Positions 1-7,870 of a DNA stretch of 64,000 nucleotides are shown here, in pieces. Made by a program: the position numbers and the translations under genes. The DNA comes from Nocardia asteroides (GTDB taxonomy: Bacteria; Actinomycetota; Actinomycetes; Mycobacteriales; Mycobacteriaceae). How positions within the stretch are numbered: position 1 is the stretch's first letter; each line of letters starts with the position of its first letter. The notes beneath the pieces are model-generated. The model searched no databases. It was not told the DNA's origin and saw nothing but the letters and a program-made list of their open reading frames with translations. Where the stretch lies: contig NZ_LR134352.1 of the NCBI RefSeq assembly GCF_900637185.1, positions 6,190,001 to 6,254,000 on the forward strand, given 5' to 3'.

Positions 1-1
1 C

Positions 2-886
2 GGCATGCTCGGGCAGATGGGCGGGCTGGCGTTCGGCTCCCAGCTCGGCCAGGCCCTCGGCCAGCTGGCCAAGGAGGTCCTGACCTCCACCGATATCGGT
101 CTGCCGCTGGGCCCGGCGGGCACCGCGGCGCTGCTGCCCACCGCGATCTCCACCTTCAGCGCGGGACTCGAGCAGCCCGAGAGCGAGATCATGGTCTTCC
201 TGGCGGCCAGGGAAGCCGCCCACCAGCGGCTGTTCGCGCATGTGCCGTGGCTGCGCCACCAGGTGCTCGGCGCGGTGGAGGACTACGCGCGCGGCATCAA
301 GATGGACTTCTCGTCGTTGGAGCAGGCCGCGCAGAACATCGACCCGATGTCGCTGAGCGACCCGTCCAAGCTCGAGGAGCTGCTCTCGCAGGGCACCTTC
401 GAGCCGCAGACCACCCCCGAGCAGAAGCAGGCGCTGGAACGTCTCGAGACGCTGCTGGCGCTGATCGAGGGCTGGGTCGACGTGGTGGTCACCGACGCGG
501 TCGGCGAGCGCCTGCCCGGCGCGGGCGCGCTGTCGGAGACGCTGCGCCGCCGCCGCGCCACCGGTGGACCGGCCGAGCAGACCTTCGCCACCCTGGTCGG
601 GCTGGAGCTGCGCCCGCGCAAGGTCCGCGAGGCCGCCGCGCTGTGGCGCCGTCTCACCACCGATGTCGGCATGGAGGGCCGTGACGGCGTGTGGGCCCAC
701 CCCGACCTGCTGCCCGATTCCAGCGACCTGGACTCCCCCGCCGGCTTCATCGATTCCGTGATCGGCGGTGGCACCGGCGCGTTCGACGATCCGCTGGCCC
801 AGCTCGCCGAGACCGAGGCGCGGGAACGCGACCAGGCCCGCGGCGAGGGTGACGACGAGTCCGGCACCGACACCGGCAAGCCCTGA
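2..886 (+). CDS. Zinc-dependent metalloprotease-like protein, DUF2342 family (3' part only)
   Basis: This is the C-terminal ~294 residues of a DUF2342 (zincin-like metallopeptidase type 2) protein. The frame is open to the window edge, so the true start lies upstream; the M. tuberculosis counterpart Rv3195 is about 470 residues. The segment around residues 65-85 (REAAHQRLF, then WLRHQ) resembles the family's metal-site helix, and long amphipathic helices follow. The acidic C-terminus (DDESGTDTGKP) is typical. The substrate is unknown. It is followed on the same strand by the ThiF-like gene and the ABC1 kinase, the same order as Rv3195-Rv3196-Rv3197. The family call is firm and the peptidase activity is only inferred. 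Confidence 0.85.
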   Translation, partial: GMLGQMGGLAFGSQLGQALGQLAKEVLTSTDIGLPLGPAGTAALLPTAISTFSAGLEQPESEIMVFLAAREAAHQRLFAHVPWLRHQVLGAVEDYARGIKMDFSSLEQAAQNIDPMSLSDPSKLEELLSQGTFEPQTTPEQKQALERLETLLALIEGWVDVVVTDAVGERLPGAGALSETLRRRRATGGPAEQTFATLVGLELRPRKVREAAALWRRLTTDVGMEGRDGVWAHPDLLPDSSDLDSPAGFIDSVIGGGTGAFDDPLAQLAETEARERDQARGEGDDESGTDTGKP

Positions 887-985
887 TCCCGCGCGGTTCC
901 GGCGGGCGGCGAAAATTCTTCGCCCCGCCGGGCCGCGACACGCGTCCCCGTCGGTAATCCCGCCGTTCGACCTGCGGAACGGGAG

Positions 986-1036
986 TTGTCCACAGGCCGA
1001 CACCCTTGGCCCGACACGCCGAAAGACTGTGGATAA
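986..1036. promoter_or_regulatory. Pair of convergent consensus DnaA boxes
   Basis: In the 200-bp gap between the DUF2342 gene and the next gene, TTGTCCACA lies at 986-994 on the plus strand and TTATCCACA at 1028-1036 on the minus strand. Both are perfect actinobacterial DnaA boxes, 33 bp apart and pointing toward each other. No oriC genes (dnaA, dnaN) are in the window, so a regulatory or DnaA-titration site is more likely than an origin. The function is inferred from sequence only. Confidence 0.45.
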
Positions 1037-1086
1037 CTTGGCTTTCGGCGCCTGAGCCGGGTCGTGCGGCTGGCGATACTTGCGGC

Positions 1087-1959
1087 ATGACGACCACGAC
1101 ACCACTGCGCGGCCCGATGCTGCACCCGCGGGTCATCACCCTGGTCCGGCCCTCGGGCGCGGTCCAGCTGGGCTGGGATCCCGAGCGCGCGCTGCTGCTG
1201 GAGACCGCCGAGCTCGACACCGGCACCGTCCTGGCCTTCCTGCGGCTGCTCGACGGCCTGCAATCGCTGCCCCAGATCGTCTGGCGAGCAGGCGAATTCG
1301 GAATGAGTCCCGACGCGACCACCACGCTGCTGTCCGCCATCGACGACGCCGGGTTGCTGCTGCGGCCCGAACGCAAACAGGGTGTGGTGCGCGGTGTCAC
1401 CGTGCACGGGCTCGGGCCGCTGGCCGACGCGGTGACCATGGGCCTGCGCCGCATGGGGCTGCGGCCCGCCCGCTCCCGGGAGTTCCGGGCCGGCACCGCC
1501 GTCGGCGCGGGCGGGAATCTGGTGGTGCTCACCGACGCGCTGATGATCGATCCGCGGCTGGCTGTCGATCTGCTGCTGCGCCGCGTCCCGCACCTGCAGG
1601 TGCGCATCCGCGACGGTGTCGGGGTGGTCGGTCCGCTGGTCCTGCCGGGCGACACCAGCTGCCTGCGCTGCGCCGACCTGACCCGCACCGGTTTCGACGC
1701 CGACTGGCCGCATCTGGCCGCCCAGCTGCTCGGCCGCACCGGGCACGCCTCCCCCGCGGGCATCGCCGCCACCACGGCGCTGGCCCTGGGCGAGCTGGAG
1801 ACCATCGTGGCCTGCTCCCCGCGCAGGCGACCGGACACCCTCGACGCCACGATGGAGCTGAATCTGGACACCCACGAGATCCAGCACCGGCCGTGGCCAC
1901 CACACCCGGACTGCGGGTGCCGCACCCTGTCCGGCACCGGGCCCGAGGCCGGCCGATGA
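1087..1959 (+). CDS. ThiF/cyclodehydratase-like protein with a four-cysteine zinc site (Rv3196-like)
   Basis: This 290-residue protein resembles the TOMM-cyclodehydratase/ThiF-related family found in the mycobacterial Rv3196 position. The N-terminal ~90 residues look like a small wHTH or peptide-binding domain. The middle has a Rossmann-like stretch (GVVRGVTVHGLGPLADAV). A CLRC motif near residue 190 and HPDCGC near the C-terminus could form a structural zinc site. No thiazole/oxazole precursor peptide or YcaO protein is nearby, so a RiPP role is not supported. The start is the ATG at 1087; an in-frame upstream extension lacks a ribosome site. The stop overlaps a possible ATG of the next gene (ATGA at 1956-1959), suggesting co-transcription. 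The function is unknown. Confidence 0.75.
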   Translation: MTTTTPLRGPMLHPRVITLVRPSGAVQLGWDPERALLLETAELDTGTVLAFLRLLDGLQSLPQIVWRAGEFGMSPDATTTLLSAIDDAGLLLRPERKQGVVRGVTVHGLGPLADAVTMGLRRMGLRPARSREFRAGTAVGAGGNLVVLTDALMIDPRLAVDLLLRRVPHLQVRIRDGVGVVGPLVLPGDTSCLRCADLTRTGFDADWPHLAAQLLGRTGHASPAGIAATTALALGELETIVACSPRRRPDTLDATMELNLDTHEIQHRPWPPHPDCGCRTLSGTGPEAGR

Positions 1960-2015
1960 GCGGTCTCACCAGGCGGTGTGAGCATTCCCATGGCACACCG
2001 GCGGCAAGTTCGGCC

Positions 2016-3368
2016 ATGATGGGTAGCGTGTCCGAGATCGTGCGCCGCAGTTCCAGCCGCAATGCCAAGTTGGCCAAGATTCCACTCGGCATCGCCGGAC
2101 GAGCCGCCGTCGGTTTCGGCAAGAAGCTCGTCGGCGGTGACAAGCAGCAGATCAACGCGACGCTGAACCAGAAGGCCGCCGAACAGCTGTTCACCGTGCT
2201 GGGTGAGCTCAAGGGCGGCGCGATGAAGTTCGGCCAGGCGCTGAGTGTGATGGAGGCCGCCGTCCCGGAGGAGTTCGGCGAGCACTATCGCGAGGCGCTC
2301 ACCAAGCTGCAGGCCGCCGCGCCGCCGATGCCCGCCGAGACGGTGCACCGGGTGCTCGACCAGCAGCTGGGCACCAAGTGGCGTGAGCGCTTCCAGTCCT
2401 TCGACGACACCCCGGCCGCCTCGGCCAGCATCGGTCAGGTGCACCGGGCGGTGTGGTCCGACGGTCGCGCCGTCGCGGTGAAGGTGCAATACCCGGGCGC
2501 CGACGAGGCGTTGCGCGCCGACCTCAAGACCCTGTCCCGGATGACCGGACTGCTGTCCTCGGTGATCCCCGGCGCGGATGTGAAGCCGCTGCTGGCCGAG
2601 ATCACCGAGCGCACCGAAGAGGAACTCGACTACCGCACCGAGGCGGCCAATCAGCGCCGCTTCGCCGCCGCGTTCGACGGGCATCCGCAGATCGTGGTGC
2701 CGCGGGTGGTGGCGGGCGCGCCGAAGGTGATCGTCACCGAATGGCTCGACGGCACGCCGGTCTCCCAGCTCATCGCCGCGGGCGCGGCCGACCCGGAAGG
2801 CACCAGGGCCCAGCGCAACCGGATCGCCGAGCTGATGGGCGTGTTCCACTTCTCCTCGCCCGAGAAGGCCCGGCTGCTGCACGGCGACCCGCACCCCGGC
2901 AACTTCCTGGTGCTCGGCGACGGCAGGCTGGCGGTGCTCGATTTCGGCGCGTGCGCGCCGATGCCGGACGGTTTCCCCGAGATCCTGGGCCGGATGCTCG
3001 CGCTGGCGGTCGCCGAGGACTACGCCGCCCTCACCGAGCTGATGCACGAGCACGGCTGGGTGATTCCGGGCCGGACGGTGACCCACGAGGAGATCGCCGC
3101 CTACCTGCGCCCGTTCAGCGACCCCATCCGCACCGACACCTTCCACTTCACCCGCGCCTGGATGCAGCGGGTGGCGGGCAAGGCCTCGGAGTTCACCAGC
3201 CCGGAGATGAAAACGGCGCGGGCGCTGCAACTTCCGGCCGAATATCTGATGATCTTCCGGGTGCTCGGTGGCTCGGTGGGCATCCTCGCCCAGCTCGACG
3301 CCGAACTCGGCTTCATGAACCTGGTCCGCACCTGGGTGCCCGGCTTCCGCGCCGAGCAGGCTTCCTAG
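2016..3368 (+). CDS. ABC1/UbiB-family atypical kinase (Rv3197-like)
   Basis: This ~450-residue ABC1 (UbiB/COQ8-like) atypical kinase has the family hallmarks in order: KFGQ near residues 71-74, the alanine-rich nucleotide loop around ASIGQVHRA (137-145), VAVKVQYPG with the conserved lysine, the catalytic HGDPHPGNFL, and LDFGA. In mycobacteria this gene (Rv3197) sits beside whiB7 and is linked to macrolide tolerance; that role is transferred by homology. Alternative starts are an ATG at 1956 overlapping the previous stop and a GTG at 2028. Starting at 2016-2028 gives 446-450 residues, matching the mycobacterial length of 447. Transcription ends at a long hairpin 20 bp downstream. Confidence 0.88.
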   Translation: MMGSVSEIVRRSSSRNAKLAKIPLGIAGRAAVGFGKKLVGGDKQQINATLNQKAAEQLFTVLGELKGGAMKFGQALSVMEAAVPEEFGEHYREALTKLQAAAPPMPAETVHRVLDQQLGTKWRERFQSFDDTPAASASIGQVHRAVWSDGRAVAVKVQYPGADEALRADLKTLSRMTGLLSSVIPGADVKPLLAEITERTEEELDYRTEAANQRRFAAAFDGHPQIVVPRVVAGAPKVIVTEWLDGTPVSQLIAAGAADPEGTRAQRNRIAELMGVFHFSSPEKARLLHGDPHPGNFLVLGDGRLAVLDFGACAPMPDGFPEILGRMLALAVAEDYAALTELMHEHGWVIPGRTVTHEEIAAYLRPFSDPIRTDTFHFTRAWMQRVAGKASEFTSPEMKTARALQLPAEYLMIFRVLGGSVGILAQLDAELGFMNLVRTWVPGFRAEQAS

Positions 3369-3387
3369 CCGGCCCTCCCGCACGAAA

Positions 3388-3428
3388 CAAACGAACCGCT
3401 CACCGGAACTCGGTGAGCGGTTCGTTTG
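3388..3428. terminator. Bidirectional terminator between the ABC1 kinase gene and whiB7
   Basis: A perfect 17-bp inverted repeat (3388-3404 and 3412-3428) with a 7-nt loop lies between the converging ABC1 kinase and whiB7 genes. The arm starts CAAACGAACCGC. The stem bases end in AAA/TTT-containing sequence on both sides, consistent with termination in both directions. Confidence 0.8.
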
Positions 3429-3450
3429 CGGTACAAGCCTTTTCCGGGAA

Positions 3451-3744
3451 TCATGCCGGGATCGCGACCTTGCGCGGGCGACCACGCGGGCGCTTGCGGG
3501 CGATCACGACACCCTGGTCGAAGATCTCACCGCCCCAGACACCCCACGGCTCGGCGCGGTCGATGGCCGCGGTCAGGCAGCCCTTGCGGATCGGGCAGGC
3601 GGCGCACAGTTGCTTGGCCTGCTCCAGGTCGTTCGGGCTCTCGGCGAACCACAGATCAGGGTTTCCGGCCCGGCAGGGCAGGGACGCCACGGTTCGGCAT
3701 GTCACGTCAGTAGTGGCCGACGGCCATTCCTGGGCGGTGAACAC
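3451..3744 (-). CDS. whiB7: WhiB7 transcriptional regulator
   Basis: This 97-residue WhiB-family iron-sulfur protein has C24, C47, C50 and C56 as the four cluster ligands (plus an extra C16), the WhiB turn EPWGVWGGE at 65-73, and a C-terminal AT-hook RGRPRK (87-92). Together these identify WhiB7, the sigma-A-associated activator of the intrinsic antibiotic resistance regulon in actinobacteria. Translation starts at a GTG at 3744 behind AAGGAG. The gene lies at the end of a leader of over 500 nt with its own promoter, an upstream ORF and an intrinsic terminator, so expression is very probably controlled by ribosome-stalling attenuation and by autoactivation. The order ABC1 kinase-whiB7-uvrD2 is conserved in mycobacteria. 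Confidence 0.97.
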   Translation of the reverse strand: MFTAQEWPSATTDVTCRTVASLPCRAGNPDLWFAESPNDLEQAKQLCAACPIRKGCLTAAIDRAEPWGVWGGEIFDQGVVIARKRPRGRPRKVAIPA

Positions 3745-3822
3745 GTCGTTCTCCTTCAGCTCGTTTGCAGCGGTTGTTCGTTCGGTGTGCGAACCCGGTG
3801 CCGACGGCTGAGGAGCCGAATG

Positions 3823-3860
3823 AAAAAGGCCACGGATTTCGCTTCTCGCGATCCGTGGCC
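3823..3860 (-). terminator. Intrinsic terminator (attenuator) in the whiB7 leader
   Basis: On the minus strand a perfect 10-bp stem (GGCCACGGAT with ATCCGTGGCC, 3828-3837 and 3851-3860) with a 13-nt loop is followed at once by TTTTT (3827-3823). It sits about 80 nt upstream of the whiB7 start and 22 nt after the upstream ORF's stop. That is the position expected of the conditional terminator known in whiB7/wblC leaders. A smaller hairpin, CGGCT-GAGG-AGCCG at 3805-3818, follows it. Confidence 0.8.
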
Positions 3861-3882
3861 AGGAGGTCTGGGAGGAGGTTCC

Positions 3883-4212
3883 CTAGTACCTAGTTCGACA
3901 TTTCTGCCGAGACCTGAGCACGGTCGCTGGGTGGACACGGAGGCGGATTGCGCCGGTGAATTCGGGTGCGTACCCGATCTCGACGGCCGGTGCTGCCGGT
4001 GCCTCGAAGGCCGCCGGCTGCCAACCCACGCTGGGCTTGTCCTGGAGACGAATCGGGGTGTGCTGATGAACGACAGTCATCGGCACAGCGGTGGTATCGA
4101 CGCCGGACAGACCGGTCCCCTGCAGAGCGAGGACCCCCCGGGAGGCCGACACCATGGACGTATTCACCAGGACGCATTTCGCGAATGCATCGAACGTGGT
4201 GTTGCTGTTCAT
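3883..4212 (-). CDS. Candidate upstream ORF in the whiB7 leader
   Basis: A 109-codon open frame starts at an ATG at 4212 preceded by a very strong ribosome site (AGGAGGGAGG, 4219-4228) and ends 22 nt before the attenuator stem. It lies wholly between the putative whiB7 promoter and the whiB7 start, so it is the natural candidate for the leader ORF whose translation gates the attenuator. The protein (MNSNTTFDAFAKCVLVNT...) matches no family I recognise. Known whiB7 upstream ORFs are usually much shorter; the unusual length may mean the peptide is only a sensor, or that it is a real small protein. The strong ribosome site is the main evidence. Confidence 0.55.
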   Translation of the reverse strand: MNSNTTFDAFAKCVLVNTSMVSASRGVLALQGTGLSGVDTTAVPMTVVHQHTPIRLQDKPSVGWQPAAFEAPAAPAVEIGYAPEFTGAIRLRVHPATVLRSRQKCRTRY

Positions 4213-4284
4213 CTGACTGCCTCCCTCCTGAACTCGTGTGCTGATAGAAACCCGCGCCGAGATCACTCTCGGTGCGTGTTCTCC

Positions 4285-4321
4285 ACCATAGGCAATGATC
4301 GAGAACCGAACAACCTATTTT
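4285..4321 (-). promoter_or_regulatory. whiB7 promoter with AT-rich WhiB7 element
   Basis: On the minus strand the order is AAAATAGG (4321-4314), TTGTTC as -35 (4313-4308), a 17-bp spacer, and TATGGT as -10 (4290-4285). WhiB7-activated promoters are known to carry a short AT-rich tract directly upstream of the -35 element, as here. The predicted start of transcription is near 4278, giving a leader of about 535 nt. The AT tract directly abuts the uvrD2 stop codon. Confidence 0.7.
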
Positions 4322-6478
4322 CTACCTGCGGTTTTGTGTCGTTGCCCGCATCCGGGACGCGACGATGGCGAGGACGTCCGCGCCGTACTGCTCGATCTTC
4401 TTCGCGCCGATGCCGGCGATGGCGGCCAGCGCGGCGTCGTCGGCGGGCAGCTGTTCGGCGATCGCGGTGAGTGTGGTGTCGGTGAAGACCACGAACTCGC
4501 GCACCCGCAGCGCCTCGGCCTTCTCGGCACGCCATTCCCGCAGCGCCTCGAGCAGCTGCTGGTCGAGCTCGGCGGGGCAGCGGCGGCAGCGGCCCAGCAT
4601 GGTGGCGTAGGTGCCGATCAGCGGTTTCGCGCAGACCCGGCACAGCGGGCGCTTGCCGTCGGCGTCCTTCGGGCCGTCGGCGGTGGCGGCGATGCGGGAG
4701 GCGGGCGAGTCGTCGGGGACCAGCCCGTTGAGGAACCGGGAGCGCCTGCGGGAGCGCCGGCCGCCCTCGGCGCGGGCCAGCGCCCAGGACACGGCCAGGT
4801 GCTCGCGGGCCCGGGTGACGCCGACGTAGAGCAGCCTGCGTTCCTCCTCCAGCGCGGCCTGGTCGGACGGGCTGCCGTCGTCACCGAGGACGTGCTGGAT
4901 GGGCAGGGTGCCGTCGCTGACGCCGACCAGGAACACGGCATCCCATTCCAGGCCCTTGGCGGCGTGCAGGGAGGCCAGCGTGACGCCGTCGACGGTCGGC
5001 GGGTGCTTGGCCTCGGCCCGGGTCGCCAGTTCGCGCAGCAGCCCGGTGAGGTCGATGTCCCCGTCGTGGCCCACCAGTTCCTCGGTGAGCTGGACCAGCG
5101 CCAGCAGCGAGGACCAGCGTTCCTTGGCCTGCGCGCCCGCCGGTTCCTCGGCGGTGAGCCCGACCGGCGCCAGTACCGCGCGGACCAGGGTGATCAGCTC
5201 GGCGCCGCCGCGCGCCTCGTCGGGCAGGTCGTCGCGGGCCTCGGCCTGGCGCAGCGCCTGCACCGCCTGGCGGACCTCCTGACGCTGGAAGAACCCTTCG
5301 CCGCCGCGCACCTGGAACGGGATGTCGCGGGCGTTGAGCGCCTGCTCGAACGGCTCGGACTGGGCGTTGATCCGGTACAGCACCGCGATCTCGGCGGCGG
5401 GGGTGCCCGCCGCGATCAGCTTCTTGATCCGGCCCGCGACGGCGGCGGCCTCGGCGGGCACGTCGGGGTACTCGGCGAATTCGGGTTCGGGGCCGTCGGG
5501 GCGCTGCCCGATCAGGGCGAGGCGGGTGCCCGCGATGCGGCCCCGGGCGGCGCCGATCACCCGGTTGGCCAGCGACACCACCTGCGGGGTGGAGCGGTAG
5601 TCGCGTTCGAGGCGGACGACGGTGGCGTCGGGGAACCGGCGCGAGAAGTCCAGCAGGTAGTTCGGGGTGGCGCCGGTGAAGGAGTAGATGGTCTGGTTGG
5701 CGTCACCGACGACGGTGAGGTCGTCGCGTTCACCGAGCCAGGCGTCGAGCACGCGTTGCTGCAGGGGCGTGACGTCCTGGTACTCGTCGACGACGAAACT
5801 GCGGTAGCGGCCGCGGAACTCGTCGGCGACGGCCGGGAAGTCCTCGAGCGCGGCGGCGGTGTGCAGCAGCAGATCGTCGAAATCGAGGAGCAGTCCGTCG
5901 GGCGAGGTCTTCATCGATTCGTAGCCCGCGTACACCTGGGCGACCCTGGTCACCTCGACCGGCGCGTCGCGGTGATGCCTGGCCGCGGCGGCGGGATAGT
6001 CCTCGGGCGCGATGAGCGAGGCCTTGGCCCATTCGATCTCGCTGAGCAGGTCGCGGATCAGTTCGGTGGAGGTGCCGAGTCCGGCGCGGTGCGCGGCCTG
6101 CGACACCACCGGGAACTTGCTGTCGAGCAGCCGCCACGGCACCTCGCCCACGACCTGCGGCCAGAAGTAGCGCAGCTGGCGCAGCGCGGCGGCGTGGAAG
6201 GTACGGGCCTGCACCTGACCGGCCTCGCCGCCGAGTCCCATGGAACGCAGCCGGTTACGCATCTCGCCCGCGGCCCTGGCGGTGAAGGTGACCGCGAGCA
6301 CCTGGTCGGCCTTCACGTGTCCGCCCGCGATCAGGTGGGCGATGCGGTGGGTGATGGTCCTGGTCTTGCCGGTGCCCGCACCGGCGAGCACGCACACCGG
6401 CCCTCGGGGCGCCCGCACCGCGGCTGCCTGTTCCGGGTCGAGGGCGGTGAGTTCGAGTGCTGGCACGGGCACCATCAT
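4322..6478 (-). CDS. uvrD2: DNA helicase UvrD2 (superfamily 1)
   Basis: This ~718-residue SF1 helicase has motif [10 protein letters not shown] near residue 32, the DEYQD motif [11 protein letters not shown] motif [12 protein letters not shown] motif [12 protein letters not shown] motif V and YVGVTRARE motif VI. After the motor comes a tetracysteine segment, [10 protein letters not shown]...GRCRRC, and then an HRDC domain. This is the layout of mycobacterial UvrD2 (Rv3198c, 700 residues), an essential 3'-5' helicase with Ku-independent DNA unwinding. Paired ATGs lie at 6478 and 6475; an in-frame start at 6496 is possible but has no better ribosome site. whiB7 follows on the same strand from its own promoter. 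Confidence 0.95.
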   Translation of the reverse strand: MMVPVPALELTALDPEQAAAVRAPRGPVCVLAGAGTGKTRTITHRIAHLIAGGHVKADQVLAVTFTARAAGEMRNRLRSMGLGGEAGQVQARTFHAAALRQLRYFWPQVVGEVPWRLLDSKFPVVSQAAHRAGLGTSTELIRDLLSEIEWAKASLIAPEDYPAAAARHHRDAPVEVTRVAQVYAGYESMKTSPDGLLLDFDDLLLHTAAALEDFPAVADEFRGRYRSFVVDEYQDVTPLQQRVLDAWLGERDDLTVVGDANQTIYSFTGATPNYLLDFSRRFPDATVVRLERDYRSTPQVVSLANRVIGAARGRIAGTRLALIGQRPDGPEPEFAEYPDVPAEAAAVAGRIKKLIAAGTPAAEIAVLYRINAQSEPFEQALNARDIPFQVRGGEGFFQRQEVRQAVQALRQAEARDDLPDEARGGAELITLVRAVLAPVGLTAEEPAGAQAKERWSSLLALVQLTEELVGHDGDIDLTGLLRELATRAEAKHPPTVDGVTLASLHAAKGLEWDAVFLVGVSDGTLPIQHVLGDDGSPSDQAALEEERRLLYVGVTRAREHLAVSWALARAEGGRRSRRRSRFLNGLVPDDSPASRIAATADGPKDADGKRPLCRVCAKPLIGTYATMLGRCRRCPAELDQQLLEALREWRAEKAEALRVREFVVFTDTTLTAIAEQLPADDAALAAIAGIGAKKIEQYGADVLAIVASRMRATTQNRR

Positions 6479-6524
6479 GACAGCGCCCGCCGACAACCGG
6501 CCCCGAAGCCCGCCGGACCTCGAC

Positions 6525-6989
6525 CTACGGCGCGGCGCCGCCGTCGCGCAGTGCCCGCAGCTGTCCCGCGAAGCCGGTCACCTCCGCGCCCAGCGGCGCG
6601 AAGAACTCCCGGTCACACGATTCCACGGCGACGACGGCCCGGTTCGCCAGGGCGACGCCGGTGGCGGTGGGCACCAGGGCCCTGGCCCGCCGATCGCGCG
6701 GGTGCGCGCGACGCTCGACCAGCCCCTTCTGTTCGAGCGTGCGCAGCACCTGCGAGGTCATCATGGGGTCGGTGGCGGCGTGCTCGGCCAGGTCCCGCTG
6801 GCGCACCGCGTCGTCGGCGCGGCCGGCCAGGTAGCTCAGCGAGGCCAGCAGCACGAACTGCACGTGGGTGAGGTCGAACGGGGCGAGCGCGGCCCGGACG
6901 GCAGCTTGCCAGCGGTTGGTCACCTGCCACAGCAGCAGCCCCGGGCTGTGCTCGGCCTCGTCGAACTCGGTGCGCAGCCCCCCGGTCAC
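6525..6989 (-). CDS. MarR-family transcriptional regulator
   Basis: This 154-residue MarR-type winged-helix repressor has a DNA-binding core at about residues 55-115. The recognition helix region reads [18 protein letters not shown] and is followed by the wing with [13 protein letters not shown]. It starts at a GTG (6989) that overlaps the stop of the SRPBCC gene by four bases (GTGA), so the two are translated together. The palindrome upstream of the SRPBCC gene is the obvious candidate operator, which would make the pair autoregulated. The ligand is unknown. This pair is not part of the M. tuberculosis order at this locus and looks inserted between uvrD2 and the mycoredoxin gene. Confidence 0.88.
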   Translation of the reverse strand: MTGGLRTEFDEAEHSPGLLLWQVTNRWQAAVRAALAPFDLTHVQFVLLASLSYLAGRADDAVRQRDLAEHAATDPMMTSQVLRTLEQKGLVERRAHPRDRRARALVPTATGVALANRAVVAVESCDREFFAPLGAEVTGFAGQLRALRDGGAAP

Positions 6990-7423
6990 GCGCGGCCCAC
7001 GGCGGCGTCGACGGCCTCGGCGCGGGCGATCAGCGCGGCCAGGTCGGGCGCGACCGACGCGGCCACGTCGCGGCCGAGGACGAGGTGCCACAGCCGGCGC
7101 AGCGGCCCGTCCAGTTCCACCCGCACGGTGACCGTCACCCGGCCCGCACCCGCAGGGACGACGGTGTGCGCGAAGGTCAGGGTGGCTCCGAGCAGGCGCG
7201 AGACATCGACGAACTCGGTGTCGGTGAGCCGGGTGACCTCGAATCGCACCGCGGGCCCGCCCTTGGGCTTGAGCCTGCCCGTCGCGCCCTCGGCGAACGG
7301 GCCGTCGAGCCGGACCCAGGCCGTGTCGGCGTTCCATTCCGGCCAGCTCGCCATGTCGCCCCAGATGGCGAACAGCGTGGCAGGCGTGGCGACGGTCTCG
7401 GCGGTGGCCTCGGCAAGAATCAT
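6986..7423 (-). CDS. SRPBCC (START/Bet v1-like) ligand-binding protein
   Basis: This 145-residue polyketide-cyclase/SRPBCC-type protein opens with the family pattern ETVATPATLFAIWGDMASWPEWN and then an antiparallel beta region (GPAVRFEVTRLTDTEFVDVSRLLGATLTFAHTV). These proteins hold a hydrophobic ligand in a deep pocket. Pairing with a MarR regulator suggests a small-molecule stress or sensing module, but the ligand is unknown. The start at ATG 7423 lies only about 5 nt from a predicted -10 element (TACTAA on the minus strand), so the transcript may be leaderless. Confidence 0.82.
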   Translation of the reverse strand: MILAEATAETVATPATLFAIWGDMASWPEWNADTAWVRLDGPFAEGATGRLKPKGGPAVRFEVTRLTDTEFVDVSRLLGATLTFAHTVVPAGAGRVTVTVRVELDGPLRRLWHLVLGRDVAASVAPDLAALIARAEAVDAAVGRA

Positions 7424-7428
7424 GAGGT

Positions 7429-7446
7429 TAGTATGCGCGCTTACTA
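7429..7446. promoter_or_regulatory. 18-bp near-perfect palindrome, candidate MarR operator
   Basis: TAGTA-T-GCGCGC-T-TACTA is palindromic at 16 of 18 positions. It overlaps the predicted -10 (TACTAA) of the SRPBCC-marR operon and sits between that operon and the divergent mycoredoxin gene. Length and symmetry fit a MarR dimer site. Confidence 0.55.
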
Positions 7447-7503
7447 TTTGCCGGGCAAGACCCGGCGCGGAACAGGACGCGCTTCCCCGACGTTGCACAT
7501 CGC

Positions 7504-7761
7504 GTGACTGACGCAACCACCGATCTGACGATGTACTCGACCACCTGGTGCGGCTACTGCCGTCGCCTCAAGACCCAGCTCGACGAGGCGGGCATCACCT
7601 ACACCGTGATCGACATCGAGGACGACCCCGCCTCGGCCGACTTCGTCGGCAGCGTGAACAACGGCAACCACGTCGTCCCGACGATCAAGTACCGCGACGG
7701 TTCCACCGCGACCAACCCGTCGCTGTCCCAGGTCAAGCAGGCACTAGCCGCCCTGGCCTGA
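7504..7761 (+). CDS. mrx1: Mycoredoxin 1 (glutaredoxin-like, mycothiol-dependent)
   Basis: This 85-residue thioredoxin-fold protein has the active site WCGYC (C16, C19), the cis-proline segment HVVPTIKY and a C-terminal helix. Mycoredoxins reduce mycothiol mixed disulfides in the cytosol of actinobacteria, and this matches Rv3198A in length, motif and position between uvrD2 and nudC. It starts at a GTG at 7504 with no obvious ribosome site, so a leaderless message is possible. Two short hairpins follow the gene. Confidence 0.92.
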   Translation: MTDATTDLTMYSTTWCGYCRRLKTQLDEAGITYTVIDIEDDPASADFVGSVNNGNHVVPTIKYRDGSTATNPSLSQVKQALAALA

Positions 7762-7803
7762 CAACTCCTCGCGACTCACACGCCCCGACCTCGAGGAGGG
7801 GCA

Positions 7804-7849
7804 GGCCGACGCAGTCGGCCGTCGCGGCCGGGACACCAGGGGCCGCGAC
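7804..7849. terminator. Tandem hairpins between mrx1 and nudC
   Basis: GGCCGAC-GCA-GTCGGCC (7804-7820) is followed at once by a perfect 9-bp stem GTCGCGGCC/GGCCGCGAC with an 11-nt loop (7821-7849). They lie between convergent genes and lack a U-tract, as is common for high-GC actinobacterial terminators. Confidence 0.6.
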
Positions 7850-7870
7850 TCGAGCGCGCCAGCGCTCCGA

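Noticed and set aside
1087..1959. RiPP/thiazole-oxazole biosynthesis gene cluster
   Set aside because: The protein resembles cyclodehydratase partners, but no YcaO protein, dehydrogenase or precursor peptide is nearby, and the gene sits in a conserved housekeeping order.
747..3485. Long minus-strand open frame opposite the ThiF-like and ABC1 kinase genes
   Set aside because: It spans two real genes and an intergenic gap, which is not plausible for a coding gene. The product has no recognisable motif.
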